DNA from: Niastella caeni
Lineage (GTDB): Bacteria; Bacteroidota; Bacteroidia; Chitinophagales; Chitinophagaceae
NCBI RefSeq assembly: GCF_004834005.1
Contig: NZ_STFF01000005.1
Location: 248,001 to 312,000, forward strand
Direction: 5' to 3'
Length of the DNA: 64,000 nt
Shown here: in pieces, positions 50,539 to 60,710 of the stretch
Position numbering within the stretch: position 1 is the first letter of the stretch
Layout: each line of letters opens with the position of its first letter
The notes under the pieces: generated by a model
Databases searched by the model: none
Told to the model about the DNA's origin: nothing
Seen by the model: only the letters and a program-made list of their open reading frames with translations
Translations under genes and position numbers: made by a program

Positions 50539-53500
50539 ATGAAAAAATTGTATCCCCTCCTGATCCTGGCAATTTTCCTGATTTGTAGAAACTCTTCCAG
50601 CGCCCAGATGCGCCAGCTTTCTATAGATGCGGCAGATGATATGAATGAAGTACAGGAATTCAGTTTTTATTCCCCTTCCGAAGGTTATGTGGCTTACACC
50701 AAATATATTGGTTTTACAACCGACAGCGGGCGTACCATTACCCGCAAGTATATTACCCTCAGCAATGTAAATTTTAATAATTACCCGGTTAATCTCACTT
50801 TTGGTTTCGGCATCGAAGGCGTAAAGGCTTTTAACCAGGATACCATTATTGTATACGGTGATTATGGTATGGTTCCATCCATCTTATATTCCACCGACCG
50901 GGGAAACAGTTTTACATTGGTTTACCACGACCGTTATGATGGCTTTGCCTTTAAATCGGGTATTACAAGTATGGTTTTTCCGCAGGATCATACTATCGGC
51001 TATGCGGTAGAAGCCGACCGTATTTTAAAAACCACTAATAAAGGACGTACCTGGTTTGTAGTACGGCTCGATGTAGACCGGTATTACGACCATGTGTTAG
51101 CGGTTGACAATGACAACGTATTTGCTTTCAGCACGATGTATTCTACTAATAAACTATTCAAAACAACCAATGGCGGTAGTACATGGATTGAACTGATGAA
51201 GCCGCCAGGACAAATTGTTTACGCCCAGTTTCTCACAGCTGCCAAAGGCTGGTTGATCATGAAGAATGATGATCAGAATGGCGTGGTGTATTATACCTCG
51301 AATGGCGGTATCACCTGGGAGCAAAAAAACGATCCCGATATTACCCCCTTCTCCAGTTCAAAATTCTGTTTTGTGAACGACAGTACAGGGTATGGCATTA
51401 CCGCATTGGTTAACGTTTATAAAACAACCGATTCTGGTAAAGTATGGCAACCGCTGCCGCGCGATAATAATTTTTCTCATCTAAATTATTCGCATAACGA
51501 TATCCAGGTTCTCAATTCAAATCAATTGTGGGCCGGAGGCGGTCATGGGTTTATTGAAATTAATACAAACAGCAGCGACAATCCTTTGCCCGTTGCTTTT
51601 TTCAAAATTGATACGAATGGTGTAGAAGCTACGGGTACTATTAACCTGCGAAATTATTCAAAACCAATATACCAGTATAAATGGTTTAAGAACGATACGC
51701 TGATCAGTACTTCGTACCATACCAGTTTTACACATAGCATTTACCAGTTTCGGGATACCATCAAGTTGGTTGTTTCGGATGGTACGCATAGCGACACGCT
51801 TGTTAAATATATTGGTTATCCAAAAGTGTGGATCACCAGCTTTACGCCCACTTCTGCTGCCCAGGGGGATGTTGTAACGATCAACGGGTACAATTTTTCA
51901 GGAGCTTTTCATGTTCGTTTCGGCGGTGTTCCGGCCAGTTCATTCACTGTTATTTCTAATACCCAGATCCAGGCCGTGGTTGGTGCCGGATCATCAGGAA
52001 ATGTAGAGGTCATTACTGTGCAGAATGGGAGTGCCATAAAGGATGGATTTACTTACCTGGGAGTACCGAATGTTGATCTTCCCTCAGCTATTTCCGATAG
52101 TATATTGTGTAAAGCGGAGTCGGTAACGGTCACCATTCAAAATTCCGAACCAGGTGTTTTGTACCAACTGATGTCCTGGGGCTTTGGTGCAACGGTCAGT
52201 GGCTCGGCAATGGGTAATGGCGGTACCATTAGCTTTGTTACTTCTCCTATATCGGAAAGCGGGCAGTATCGTGTACGTGCAAACCGGATCGGAGATCCGG
52301 TAGGTTATGGTTTCAAAACCTATTTTAATATCAAAGTTGAACATACGCGGGCCCGGTTCGTGGCCGACCAGGTGAATATAACCCCGGGTGAAACGGTTAC
52401 TTATGCTGCCCAGGCGGGAGAAGCCCGGGACTATCTCTGGACGTTTTATCAGGATGCCAGTACTGCCACAGCCACCGGTGTAAAGGCGCCTGGTATTTCA
52501 TATGCCGGCAGTGGACAAAAAACGCTGCAGCTCATCAGCATCAGCGAAAATGGATGCCGCGATACCGTGAATGCAAATGCTGTATTCGTTTATACCAGCC
52601 CGGTAACAGATGCGAGTTGCTTTATTAACCCAATGGACTCTACAGGTGCAACAGGTATGGCCGTAAGCCAGGTAATGAATAGTTACGACGACGGAACATA
52701 TGTTATTGGGTCAACCGCCAGTGCTCCGAAACTGCGAAGCATGATCGGTGTTGCAAAAGAATTTGCTACAGGTAACCATAGTTTTTTCGCGAAATATAAT
52801 GTGGGCGGTGTGTTGAAATGGGTGCACTACTTTAAGCCGGGTGCAGGGGCATTTGCAGCAGGCCAAACAGATGCACAGGGTAATATTTATCTCACCGGTT
52901 ATGCTGTGTCTACCCAATGGCTGTACTTTGGCGATGGCGATTCCATGCAATTCTATGCCGCGCCTGTTGATACCACTTACCTGGGCGCGCGTACCAACGG
53001 ATTTGTTTTAAAACTCGATCGCAACGGTAAGTATATCTGGCATACCATCCTGTACGATCATATTAAATTGTGGCAGGGTTTTGCTGCCAACGCCAAAGGC
53101 GAGCGTATTACCATTAAGGATAATCATATTATTGTAGTTGGCGGATTTTTTTCAACATTATCTTATGCCAGAAATGGTGTTATTCAACAGTTATATGATA
53201 TACCATCGGGTGTGAGGGAGCACGAGAATCACGCTGTTTTGAAAATAAGGCCGGATGGCACGCTGATGTGGAATGCCGTTCTGAGATTCCAGGCAACTAA
53301 CTGGCATCGCCTGTCGGATGTTAGTGTAGATAAGTCAGGAAACAGTTACCTGGTGGGCACGTATGAAAATTATCTGGGTGTATATGACGTTAGCGGTGTG
53401 GAACGGGTAAAACTGCAGGGGCAGACGGCCTATCATAGGGCTTTTATGGTTAAGTACGATGCTGCCGGAGCCGTTCAATGGCATAATAATTTTGTGTCGA

Positions 53501-55413
53501 GCTATCAATACGGAGATGCACGCCTCACCAAAGTAGTTGCCGACGACGATGGCAATACGTATGTAGCCGGAGAGATGTTCAACTGGGGAATGCCGGTTAC
53601 CATTAATATTACCCATAGCGATGGCACTGTAGCCAAAGACAGTGTGGCCGCATTTGCATTGTATAAATTCGATACCAATGGCAAACGCAGATGGGGCGTG
53701 GGAAGCCGTTATCCTTATTATGGGGGAACCACAGCATTATATGCCAGAGGCAACGAGGTGTATGCAGCCGGTCAGCTTTACAACAACGGCGTGCCTTTAT
53801 CTTCCTTCCAATTGACTTCTTCAGATGGAAATAACAGGACGTTGGTTATAAACCAGGGCGAATGTTATGTGGCGAAGTATGACACTGCCGGCGTATTTAA
53901 ACGAGTGTATACCAGCGGGTATAATTACCTCGGTGCCTTAGTGTCGCCAACCAGTTTGTACATTAACAGCAAAGACCAGGTGATACTTGGCGCTAATGCC
54001 CGAAAATCAGTTGGCGGCGATGTGCATGATATCTTCGGCATTACATGGCCTAATTCATTTCAACACTTAACCGATGGCTTCTTCGTAAAGATGCAAGCTG
54101 ATTTTTGCAAGGCTGCATTAACAGCCAATGCCGGCCCCGATAAGATCGGTTGTGTGAATGATACTGTTAGTATAGGGGCCAGGGAAAGCGGCGATTATTA
54201 TTCCTGGACATCGAACCCGGCAGGATTTACATCCAATTTGCCAAATCCGGTACCGAGACCATTGGTAAATACTACCTACTATCTGAAAGTTACCAACGAA
54301 GAAGGAGAAATTGCTTATGATACTGTTACTGTTAGTCTCAAACCCGCGCCTTATGTAAATGCAGGGCGGGATACTGCTGTTTGTTCAGCGCAGGGCGCTG
54401 CTCTTGGTACACCGGCAATAGCCGGCAATACGTACCAATGGTATTTATTATCCACTAACTCGCCGTTCGGTTCGGGTACTGCACAGGTTTATGTTTATCC
54501 TAACTTCACTACCAGTTATGTATTGCGAGCGATTGGTGCCAACGGCTGTCCCGCTTACGACACCATAACAGTTACTACTTTATATGCGCCTGACGTGCGT
54601 ATTGAATCGCCGGCAACTACTATATGCAAAGGTGAGCCGGTAGTATTTACTGCCGTTGCGCAAAATGTGGGTCCGGCCCCAGTGTATCAATGGAAGGTCC
54701 GTGGCGTTAAAGTAGGTACAAACAGCAGCACGTATACTACTGATTCTCTTAAACATGGGGACAGGATATCAGTTGAGGTTACGCATAACAATATTTGCTT
54801 ATCACAGCCAACAGTAAGCACAAGTACGGGAGCTTTAACAGTAAAGGATACGCTTGATGCTGTAGTTGCTGTGACTGGAAATAACGTGGTAACGGAAGGA
54901 GATCTTACTGTAATAAGTGCAAACGTTTCCAATGTACCCGGTTACCAGTTGAAGTGGCAGGATAGTACAAGTACGCACAACTGGCAGGATCTACCGGCAC
55001 AGGCGAGTGTTAGTACTTATGCATACAAACCATTAACAACCGGAGATAAAATCAGGTGCGTGCTTACTTTTTCAAATTCCTGTGCTACAGTTAAAGTAGT
55101 GAACAGCCCGGGCCTGAGCTTTACCGTTAATAAAATAACCGGTATTGATCCGGTGCCTGCTGCGCAATATGGATTGCGTTATTATCCTAATCCGGTACAA
55201 AGGGCGCTGATCATCGACAGCCTGCGCCTGAGTGACCGCTGGCAGCAACTGCAGATAACGGGCATAGACGGCAAACAAACTTTCTTACGCATGGATATAA
55301 ATAATCGTACGCGCGTAGAGATTGCTGCTGAAGGATTAAGACAAGGAATGTATGTTGCTATTTTACGCAACCGCAGCGGAGTGGCGGTTTATTTGAAGTT
55401 TATTAAGTTATAG
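50539..55413 (+). CDS. Very large secreted protein with T9SS type A sorting signal
   Basis: 1624 residues. Signal peptide to ~SSSAQ (residue 23). Residues ~40-340 hold YCF48/BNR-like repeats (TTNKGRTWFVV, TTNGGSTWIEL, TSNGGITWEQK, TTDSGKVWQPL). An IPT/TIG domain (WITSFTPTSAAQGDVVTI...) is at ~430-510. PKD-like and SBBP-type beta-propeller regions fill ~610-1170 (repeated DAQGNIYLTGYA, DKSGNSYLVGTY, DDDGNTYVAGEM). Ig-like domains with ANAGPDKIGC and VNAGRDTAVC follow. The last ~75 residues, YYPNPVQRALII...MYVAILRNRSG, form the T9SS type A C-terminal domain, so it is exported and probably cell-surface attached. Ligand unknown. Confidence 0.92.
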   Translation: MKKLYPLLILAIFLICRNSSSAQMRQLSIDAADDMNEVQEFSFYSPSEGYVAYTKYIGFTTDSGRTITRKYITLSNVNFNNYPVNLTFGFGIEGVKAFNQDTIIVYGDYGMVPSILYSTDRGNSFTLVYHDRYDGFAFKSGITSMVFPQDHTIGYAVEADRILKTTNKGRTWFVVRLDVDRYYDHVLAVDNDNVFAFSTMYSTNKLFKTTNGGSTWIELMKPPGQIVYAQFLTAAKGWLIMKNDDQNGVVYYTSNGGITWEQKNDPDITPFSSSKFCFVNDSTGYGITALVNVYKTTDSGKVWQPLPRDNNFSHLNYSHNDIQVLNSNQLWAGGGHGFIEINTNSSDNPLPVAFFKIDTNGVEATGTINLRNYSKPIYQYKWFKNDTLISTSYHTSFTHSIYQFRDTIKLVVSDGTHSDTLVKYIGYPKVWITSFTPTSAAQGDVVTINGYNFSGAFHVRFGGVPASSFTVISNTQIQAVVGAGSSGNVEVITVQNGSAIKDGFTYLGVPNVDLPSAISDSILCKAESVTVTIQNSEPGVLYQLMSWGFGATVSGSAMGNGGTISFVTSPISESGQYRVRANRIGDPVGYGFKTYFNIKVEHTRARFVADQVNITPGETVTYAAQAGEARDYLWTFYQDASTATATGVKAPGISYAGSGQKTLQLISISENGCRDTVNANAVFVYTSPVTDASCFINPMDSTGATGMAVSQVMNSYDDGTYVIGSTASAPKLRSMIGVAKEFATGNHSFFAKYNVGGVLKWVHYFKPGAGAFAAGQTDAQGNIYLTGYAVSTQWLYFGDGDSMQFYAAPVDTTYLGARTNGFVLKLDRNGKYIWHTILYDHIKLWQGFAANAKGERITIKDNHIIVVGGFFSTLSYARNGVIQQLYDIPSGVREHENHAVLKIRPDGTLMWNAVLRFQATNWHRLSDVSVDKSGNSYLVGTYENYLGVYDVSGVERVKLQGQTAYHRAFMVKYDAAGAVQWHNNFVSSYQYGDARLTKVVADDDGNTYVAGEMFNWGMPVTINITHSDGTVAKDSVAAFALYKFDTNGKRRWGVGSRYPYYGGTTALYARGNEVYAAGQLYNNGVPLSSFQLTSSDGNNRTLVINQGECYVAKYDTAGVFKRVYTSGYNYLGALVSPTSLYINSKDQVILGANARKSVGGDVHDIFGITWPNSFQHLTDGFFVKMQADFCKAALTANAGPDKIGCVNDTVSIGARESGDYYSWTSNPAGFTSNLPNPVPRPLVNTTYYLKVTNEEGEIAYDTVTVSLKPAPYVNAGRDTAVCSAQGAALGTPAIAGNTYQWYLLSTNSPFGSGTAQVYVYPNFTTSYVLRAIGANGCPAYDTITVTTLYAPDVRIESPATTICKGEPVVFTAVAQNVGPAPVYQWKVRGVKVGTNSSTYTTDSLKHGDRISVEVTHNNICLSQPTVSTSTGALTVKDTLDAVVAVTGNNVVTEGDLTVISANVSNVPGYQLKWQDSTSTHNWQDLPAQASVSTYAYKPLTTGDKIRCVLTFSNSCATVKVVNSPGLSFTVNKITGIDPVPAAQYGLRYYPNPVQRALIIDSLRLSDRWQQLQITGIDGKQTFLRMDINNRTRVEIAAEGLRQGMYVAILRNRSGVAVYLKFIKL

Positions 55414-55518
55414 ATCAAAATCGTCACATACGCGATTTGTTTTGCGTGTTAAAACAAATCATTTTTGCATATTAAATGATCCCTTTTGATTACTGCGAAT
55501 TAAAACGTTCCGAAACTC

Positions 55519-55557
55519 AAACCCGCATACAATCTTGATTGCATGCGGGTTTTTTTA
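55519..55557 (+). terminator. Terminator after the T9SS protein gene
   Basis: A 10-bp stem AAACCCGCAT/ATGCGGGTTT with an inner AATC/GATT pairing and a 7-base T-run. Confidence 0.9.
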
Positions 55558-55566
55558 AAACTTTTT

Positions 55567-55779
55567 TTAAAAGCCCAGTTTGCTTCCCAGGTCGCCCAGT
55601 AAATTTCCACCTGATGCATTGTCTGATCCTTCCCCGCTGGCCCCTAATATAGAATCGATCTGACCGCCAAATTGCGGAAATTTTTGTTTAACAAAACCGG
55701 CAACTATACCTAAAACCTGTTGCGCTTGTTCGGCAGGGATGCCTGTTCTTTCTACTATCTGGTTAATTAATTCGCTCAT
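55567..55779 (-). CDS. Small hypothetical protein
   Basis: 70 residues from the ATG at 55779; an earlier in-frame start at 55830 has no support. Pattern: a helix MSELINQIVERTGIPAEQAQQVLGIV, a second helix FVKQKFPQF, then a Gly/Ser/Asn-rich end (SGGNLLGDLGSKLGF). This resembles DUF937/DUF2267-like small helical proteins, but I am not sure of the family. Its stop is 10 bases after the terminator of the convergent neighbour. Confidence 0.72.
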   Translation of the reverse strand: MSELINQIVERTGIPAEQAQQVLGIVAGFVKQKFPQFGGQIDSILGASGEGSDNASGGNLLGDLGSKLGF

Positions 55780-55980
55780 AATGTATGATTTTATATGATA
55801 ATGCAAATGTAGGGCCTCAACACATTGCAATCATCACCGAAGTTCAAAAGGATAAAATTTGCTTGTCCAAATCTCCCCTTTATAAAGTCCATATCACACC
55901 CGGTAGAAGCTATATTCCGATAATACATTTGTCGTAGAAATTTCAATATAAAAACATATTGGCCATTAAAAATTAAAACA

Positions 55981-56358
55981 ATGACAACACAACAAAAGAT
56001 ACTTACAACACAGGAAGTGGCGGCACGATTCAATGAACTTGCTCAGCAAGAAAAATGGTTTGAGATCCAGGAGGAGTTTTTTGCAGACAATGTAAGAAGT
56101 ATAGACCCCCAAAATTCACCGTACTTCGGTTATGCCGAAGGCAAATCTGCTGTTCGCAAAAAGGGCGAAGACTTTGTAAAACGCATAGAGGCGGTTCATA
56201 GAGTTTATACAAGCGAGCCTCTGGTAAGCGGTAATCATTTTGCAGTAGGAAGAGAAAAAGATATCACGGTGCAGGGGCACGGAAGAATACAAATTAACCA
56301 GATAATGCTGTATGAAGTGAAAGATGGGCAAATCGTATTAGAGCAATTCTTTTATTAA
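55981..56358 (+). CDS. SnoaL-like / NTF2-fold protein
   Basis: 125 residues. VAARFNELAQQEKWFEIQEEFF helix at the start, IDPQNSPYFGYAEGKSAV, then beta strands HRVYTSEPLVSGNHFAVGRE and a final MLYEVKDGQIVLEQFFY. These are the marks of the SnoaL-like subset of NTF2 folds, which includes hydroxylases, isomerases and ligand-binding proteins. Function not predictable. A strong terminator follows. Confidence 0.85.
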   Translation: MTTQQKILTTQEVAARFNELAQQEKWFEIQEEFFADNVRSIDPQNSPYFGYAEGKSAVRKKGEDFVKRIEAVHRVYTSEPLVSGNHFAVGREKDITVQGHGRIQINQIMLYEVKDGQIVLEQFFY

Positions 56359-56373
56359 GAAGCTTTGGCTGGG

Positions 56374-56403
56374 ACAGGAATGAAAGCTCATTCCTGTTTT
56401 CTT
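56374..56403 (+). terminator. Terminator after the SnoaL-like gene
   Basis: A perfect 10-bp stem ACAGGAATGA/TCATTCCTGT with a 4-base loop, then TTTTCTTTC. Confidence 0.92.
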
Positions 56404-56499
56404 TCTACTACCTGCCGATATGTTTTCATGTCAATTTCATTTTCGCTTCGGCTCATGAACCTGTCAACGCCAATGAGTAATTGCCAACTTTCTATCCTC

Positions 56500-57255
56500 C
56501 TATTTAGAATATTCTTTCATCTTCATCAAAAAAAGATCTTTCTTCCTTTTTGCTACTTTTATTTCCTGCCCGTTTGTCATTGTTATGGTGCCTTCCTCAC
56601 CCCGTCGGTATTCTCTTACATGCCGCAGATTTATAAGAAACGACCTGTGCACCCGAACAAAAAAATTGTCGGCTAACAGGTATTCATACTCCTTAATGGT
56701 TTTTGAAGTAACCACCTGTTTTTTATTGGATAAATAAAACCTGGTGTAGCTGCTGCTGGCTTCACAATAAATAATATCCTGAAGCAGGATTACTTCAAAC
56801 CCGTATTGTGAAGGAACGCATAATTTAATTTCATGCGCCTGCAATTGCGGGCGCAGGTTGTTCATAAGTACTTCCAGCCCTTCCATTTTCTTCTTTTTAT
56901 TGATGCGGGTAAAGGCCCTGTCTACAGCTTCTATCAATTCGGTTTCATCTACCGGTTTAAGCAAATAGTCCACTGCGCTGAATTTAAACGCCTGCAGCAT
57001 ATAGTCGTCATACGCAGTAACAAATATTACTTCGGGAATATGCGTGGTAAGCTCCTGCATTAATTCGATACCGTTTTTGCCAGGCATGGAAATGTCAAGG
57101 AAAAGCAGATCCGGCTGCAACCTGTTTATTTTTTCCAATGCGGTAGCCGCATCATTGCAGGTAGCGATTACCTCTACCTCCTCACAATTTTTTTTAAGCA
57201 ATAATACCAGCGCATTAAGGCTTTTAATTTCATCGTCAACCAAAATTGCTGTCAT
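56500..57255 (-). CDS. LytTR-family response regulator
   Basis: 251 residues. REC domain with D7/D8 and phospho-Asp 54 in LLFLDISMPGKNG, KPVDETELIEA at the end of REC, then a C-terminal LytTR DNA-binding domain (residues ~145-245) with YCEASSSYTRFYL, FFVRVHRSFLINLRHV and LFLMKMKEY. It should bind short direct repeats upstream of its targets. The kinase gene lies 6 bases upstream, so they form a two-gene operon. Confidence 0.95.
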   Translation of the reverse strand: MTAILVDDEIKSLNALVLLLKKNCEEVEVIATCNDAATALEKINRLQPDLLFLDISMPGKNGIELMQELTTHIPEVIFVTAYDDYMLQAFKFSAVDYLLKPVDETELIEAVDRAFTRINKKKKMEGLEVLMNNLRPQLQAHEIKLCVPSQYGFEVILLQDIIYCEASSSYTRFYLSNKKQVVTSKTIKEYEYLLADNFFVRVHRSFLINLRHVREYRRGEEGTITMTNGQEIKVAKRKKDLFLMKMKEYSK

Positions 57256-57261
57256 AGTGTT

Positions 57262-60200
57262 TTATTCATAAGTTAGTGAAAGGGTTAACCGGGCCAGGGT
57301 GCCGCTTGCTGCATGGCCATTCCCGCCTGTATCTGTGATCTGCAACATACAGTGAATATGATATTTTGAGTTCAGCAACCTGATCCTGTCTTTAATGTTT
57401 TCAATGCCTACGGAATGATGGGTGTTCTGTTGTTTTCTTCCCGATGAATGGTCAATACCAATACCATTGTCTTCAATTTCACAGATCAACTGGCCCTGTT
57501 GTTTTAAAAAACGGATATCTATTTTCTTATTTCCATTCTTGGGTTTCAGTCCATGCCAGATGGCGTTCTCTACCAGCGGTTGTAATAACATGGGCGGAAT
57601 TTCTACGCTGGTAGTATCGAGTTCTTTGTCTACGGTTATAGCATACATAAAATCCTCAAAGCGAAGTTTCTCTATCTCAAGATAACGGTGCAGGTATTGT
57701 ATATTCTGATCGAGTGTTATAAAATGATGCCGGGAATGATCGAGGTTCATTCGTATCAACCGTGCAAAGCGGGCCAGGTAATGCGAAGCCTTATCGTTTT
57801 CATTCTGCAGGATCAGCTCCCTGATACTGTTAAGACTGTTGAAAATAAAATGCGGGTTCATCTGCGCATGCAGTGCTTTCATTTCTGTTATGGCTATCAG
57901 GTTGTTCAGGCTGGCCGTGTGCCGAATACTACGAATTCGAAAGTGCACAAGTATAAAAACAAGAAAAGCGGCAAGCAAAATTATTGCTACGTAAAACCAG
58001 GTTGTTTTCCAGAACGGCGGTTGAATAATAATAGTTATTTCCTTTACCGTCTCCAGCCAGTGGTTGGATGCAGAAAACGCTTTTACCTGCAGCGTGTAGT
58101 TGCCGGGTGGCAGGTTATTGAAGTTAATAGTATTTTGTTTACCCAATGCTACCCACGCTGCATTACTATCTATGCGGTAACTGAAGCGGTTGTTTTGTGC
58201 ATCTGTAAAATTTATAGCTGCTACATGAATTCGGATATCGTTGTCGTAGTAAGGCAATTTCAATTTATTGCCGGGATACAATATACTTGTACCATTTGCA
58301 GTATTAATGGCATCAATAAAGAAAGGAAGGTCTTTGGCCGCACAATGTAATATGCTGTCAGTAACCCAACCTATATAATTAAAAGCATAACCTATGAAGA
58401 TCCGTTTGGCAACCGTGTCGTGATACAGCAGGTTCGGAACGCCTCCTTCCTGCGGAATGCCGTCTTCAAATGAATAGCTGATCAATTGTTGGGTTTGCTG
58501 GTGCCAGGTGCTCAGGTAATTTCGGCTGGCTATCCATATATGATCATTGTTAAGCGCGAGTATAACACGGATGATATTTTCAGGTAAGCCCTGCGCAGTT
58601 GTAAGCTGCTGATATTTATTTAACGCCGGGTTAAAAAACAGTACCCCATTATGCCGGTTGCTAAAAATTATCTGCCGTTGCCGGTTGCGTGTTAAGGAAG
58701 AAATGTGGATATTATTTTTATTGATCCCGGTAAAACGTTCCATCAAAGTATCGAACCGGTTTGTTTGCCGGTTCCACCTGGTTAATCCGCGTGCGGCTAT
58801 CCAAATGTTGCCATCTTCATCTTCCGTAATAAAGCTGGCGCTTTTAACCGGCAAATAATTTTCAGTATCGGAGCTTTGAAAAATGCGGGTGTGTTTGGTA
58901 GCATGGTCATATTGTATAATGCCGGTTCCCCATACGCCCTGCAGCCAGAAGTGACGATGTGAATCCTGGAACGAAAGCGAAATTGGTTTTTCGTACAATA
59001 ATGATCGTATAGCCGGTGGCAATGATACATACCCAAAATTTTTATTTCCGGTATGCAGCCATACGAGGCCATTTTGGGTGGCAAACCATAAGGTGTCTTT
59101 CGCTACTGGTAAAATATTCCAGATCTCGTTGCACTCCGGATCAAGCTTTGCAAAACTGATCTTTTGTTTTAAGGACAGCGAAACTGCATCCAGTATATAA
59201 ATGCCATCTTTTGCATAAGTACCTACAAAAAGGTCATTTTGTTGCCGGTGAAAAGCGGTGATCTCATAATTCTCTTTATAGTTGTTGAGCGAGAGGGACC
59301 GGAGATCTAATGATTTTACCGGCTTTTTTGCAAGATTCTCTTTCAACAATCCTTTTTCTGTACCGATCCATATTCTGCCTTCATTATCTTTCAGGATAGC
59401 CGTGCAGGAAAACCCTTCAAAATAACATTTCGGTTTGGGAGCTATTACTCCTGTAGCGCTGTTATAATAGCAGATGTATACGCCGCTTTTTTGACTTGTA
59501 ACAATGGCCGTAGTATCATTGATAGCACACCACGTCATTTGCCAGCCAATATCCTGTTTAAAAGATGCCGGTACCCGGCAAGGTTGAAGCCGGTCTGTTT
59601 GCGCATCATAAAAAAACAATTCATTTGTTCTTCTATTATGCAGCACCATTTTATTTGTGCCGATAGTACCAGTAAGTTTAAACACCAGCTTGTTGATCGC
59701 AGCGAGGTTTGGGAATTTATTTTTGTATTCTGTTATTGGACTATATTTTTTTTGGCGGTTATCATATACGAACATCCCTTCTTTATTGGTGAAATGAAGA
59801 TAGAGGTCACCGGTGAGGGCGGTAATTTCACGGCCATGGCTCCAGGCCGGATTTCCGCGTTTGCCGGCTTCGTACCTGTCGTGCCTGAAATTCAGCCTTT
59901 GGTTTTTCGAAAAAGAATACAGCCCGGTTATGCTCGACATCAGTACATTGCCTTCGGGAGTTGCCAGGGCATAATAGGCATCGTTTATATAAATGCTGCC
60001 CTTTTCCGTTTCGGGCAGCGCATAACCGGTCAACTGTTCATTTGTTGTATTGAGCGACTGTATACCTTTTCTTGTGGTAAGTAGCAACTGGTCTTTATTG
60101 ACCGATAATTTTAAAACTTCATCAATGACGCCATTCCCATTAGCGGGCTTTCTGAATTCCCCGCCATCAAAACGGTTCAAACCGTTTGGCGTGCTTATCC

Positions 60201-60393
60201 ATATAAACCCATTTTCATCCTGTACCAGTCCGGTCACGGTATTATCGCTCAGGCCATCCTGCATGGTATAACGTACAAACTGTTTTTCATTCAACTGACC
60301 TATTGCCATTGTATTACATAGAATAAAAAACAACAAATAACAACTGTATGTAAAGGGTTGTCTAAAAAGCGGCTGGTAAAAAATCAGGTGCAT
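57262..60393 (-). CDS. Beta-propeller sensor histidine kinase (LytS-type)
   Basis: 1043 residues. Signal peptide/anchor at ~14-33, then a two-component regulator propeller with many ENGFIWISTPNGLNRF-like repeats (EDGNIWIAARG, NEGRIWIGTEKGL in variant form), a Y_Y_Y domain (~705-790, ending TLQVKAFSASNHW), a transmembrane helix (~800-820, FYVAIILLAAFLVFILV) and a His_kinase domain with phospho-His 848 in QMNPHFIFNSLNS and an HATPase end. It senses an external cue, possibly polysaccharide-derived, and phosphorylates the LytTR regulator in the next gene. Divergent from the S74 genes. Confidence 0.93.
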   Translation of the reverse strand: MHLIFYQPLFRQPFTYSCYLLFFILCNTMAIGQLNEKQFVRYTMQDGLSDNTVTGLVQDENGFIWISTPNGLNRFDGGEFRKPANGNGVIDEVLKLSVNKDQLLLTTRKGIQSLNTTNEQLTGYALPETEKGSIYINDAYYALATPEGNVLMSSITGLYSFSKNQRLNFRHDRYEAGKRGNPAWSHGREITALTGDLYLHFTNKEGMFVYDNRQKKYSPITEYKNKFPNLAAINKLVFKLTGTIGTNKMVLHNRRTNELFFYDAQTDRLQPCRVPASFKQDIGWQMTWCAINDTTAIVTSQKSGVYICYYNSATGVIAPKPKCYFEGFSCTAILKDNEGRIWIGTEKGLLKENLAKKPVKSLDLRSLSLNNYKENYEITAFHRQQNDLFVGTYAKDGIYILDAVSLSLKQKISFAKLDPECNEIWNILPVAKDTLWFATQNGLVWLHTGNKNFGYVSLPPAIRSLLYEKPISLSFQDSHRHFWLQGVWGTGIIQYDHATKHTRIFQSSDTENYLPVKSASFITEDEDGNIWIAARGLTRWNRQTNRFDTLMERFTGINKNNIHISSLTRNRQRQIIFSNRHNGVLFFNPALNKYQQLTTAQGLPENIIRVILALNNDHIWIASRNYLSTWHQQTQQLISYSFEDGIPQEGGVPNLLYHDTVAKRIFIGYAFNYIGWVTDSILHCAAKDLPFFIDAINTANGTSILYPGNKLKLPYYDNDIRIHVAAINFTDAQNNRFSYRIDSNAAWVALGKQNTINFNNLPPGNYTLQVKAFSASNHWLETVKEITIIIQPPFWKTTWFYVAIILLAAFLVFILVHFRIRSIRHTASLNNLIAITEMKALHAQMNPHFIFNSLNSIRELILQNENDKASHYLARFARLIRMNLDHSRHHFITLDQNIQYLHRYLEIEKLRFEDFMYAITVDKELDTTSVEIPPMLLQPLVENAIWHGLKPKNGNKKIDIRFLKQQGQLICEIEDNGIGIDHSSGRKQQNTHHSVGIENIKDRIRLLNSKYHIHCMLQITDTGGNGHAASGTLARLTLSLTYE

Positions 60394-60710
60394 GCAGATA
60401 ATGGTATACGCGGGAGTTTCTGGTTATTAACTTAATAAAATGGTATGCTCTTCACTGTTCACTTCAAACAAAAATAATTGTTTCATTGAATGTAAGAAAG
60501 AAAGTATTCATATGTGGCAGGGTTTGCTTAAGTAAACCGGTTGTACCTGTTCCCGCTTATTAGTTTAACCCGGCCGCTTATTTCTTCAAACAGGCTATTC
60601 ACTGGTTTATGGTACCAACAAAAAAATCTACTGAATAACTTGCGCGCGAAAGTCCTTCAATACAGCTACATAGGTAGGAAAAGCGATCAACTAAAATCAA
60701 AAGTGAACAG
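60394..60710. other. Divergent region between the sensor kinase and the first S74 gene
   Basis: 317 bases. The main structure is GGTTTGCTTAAGTAAACC (60521-60538), an 18-base near-palindrome with one mismatch pair. It could be an operator. No clear TAnnTTTG promoter box. Confidence 0.45.
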
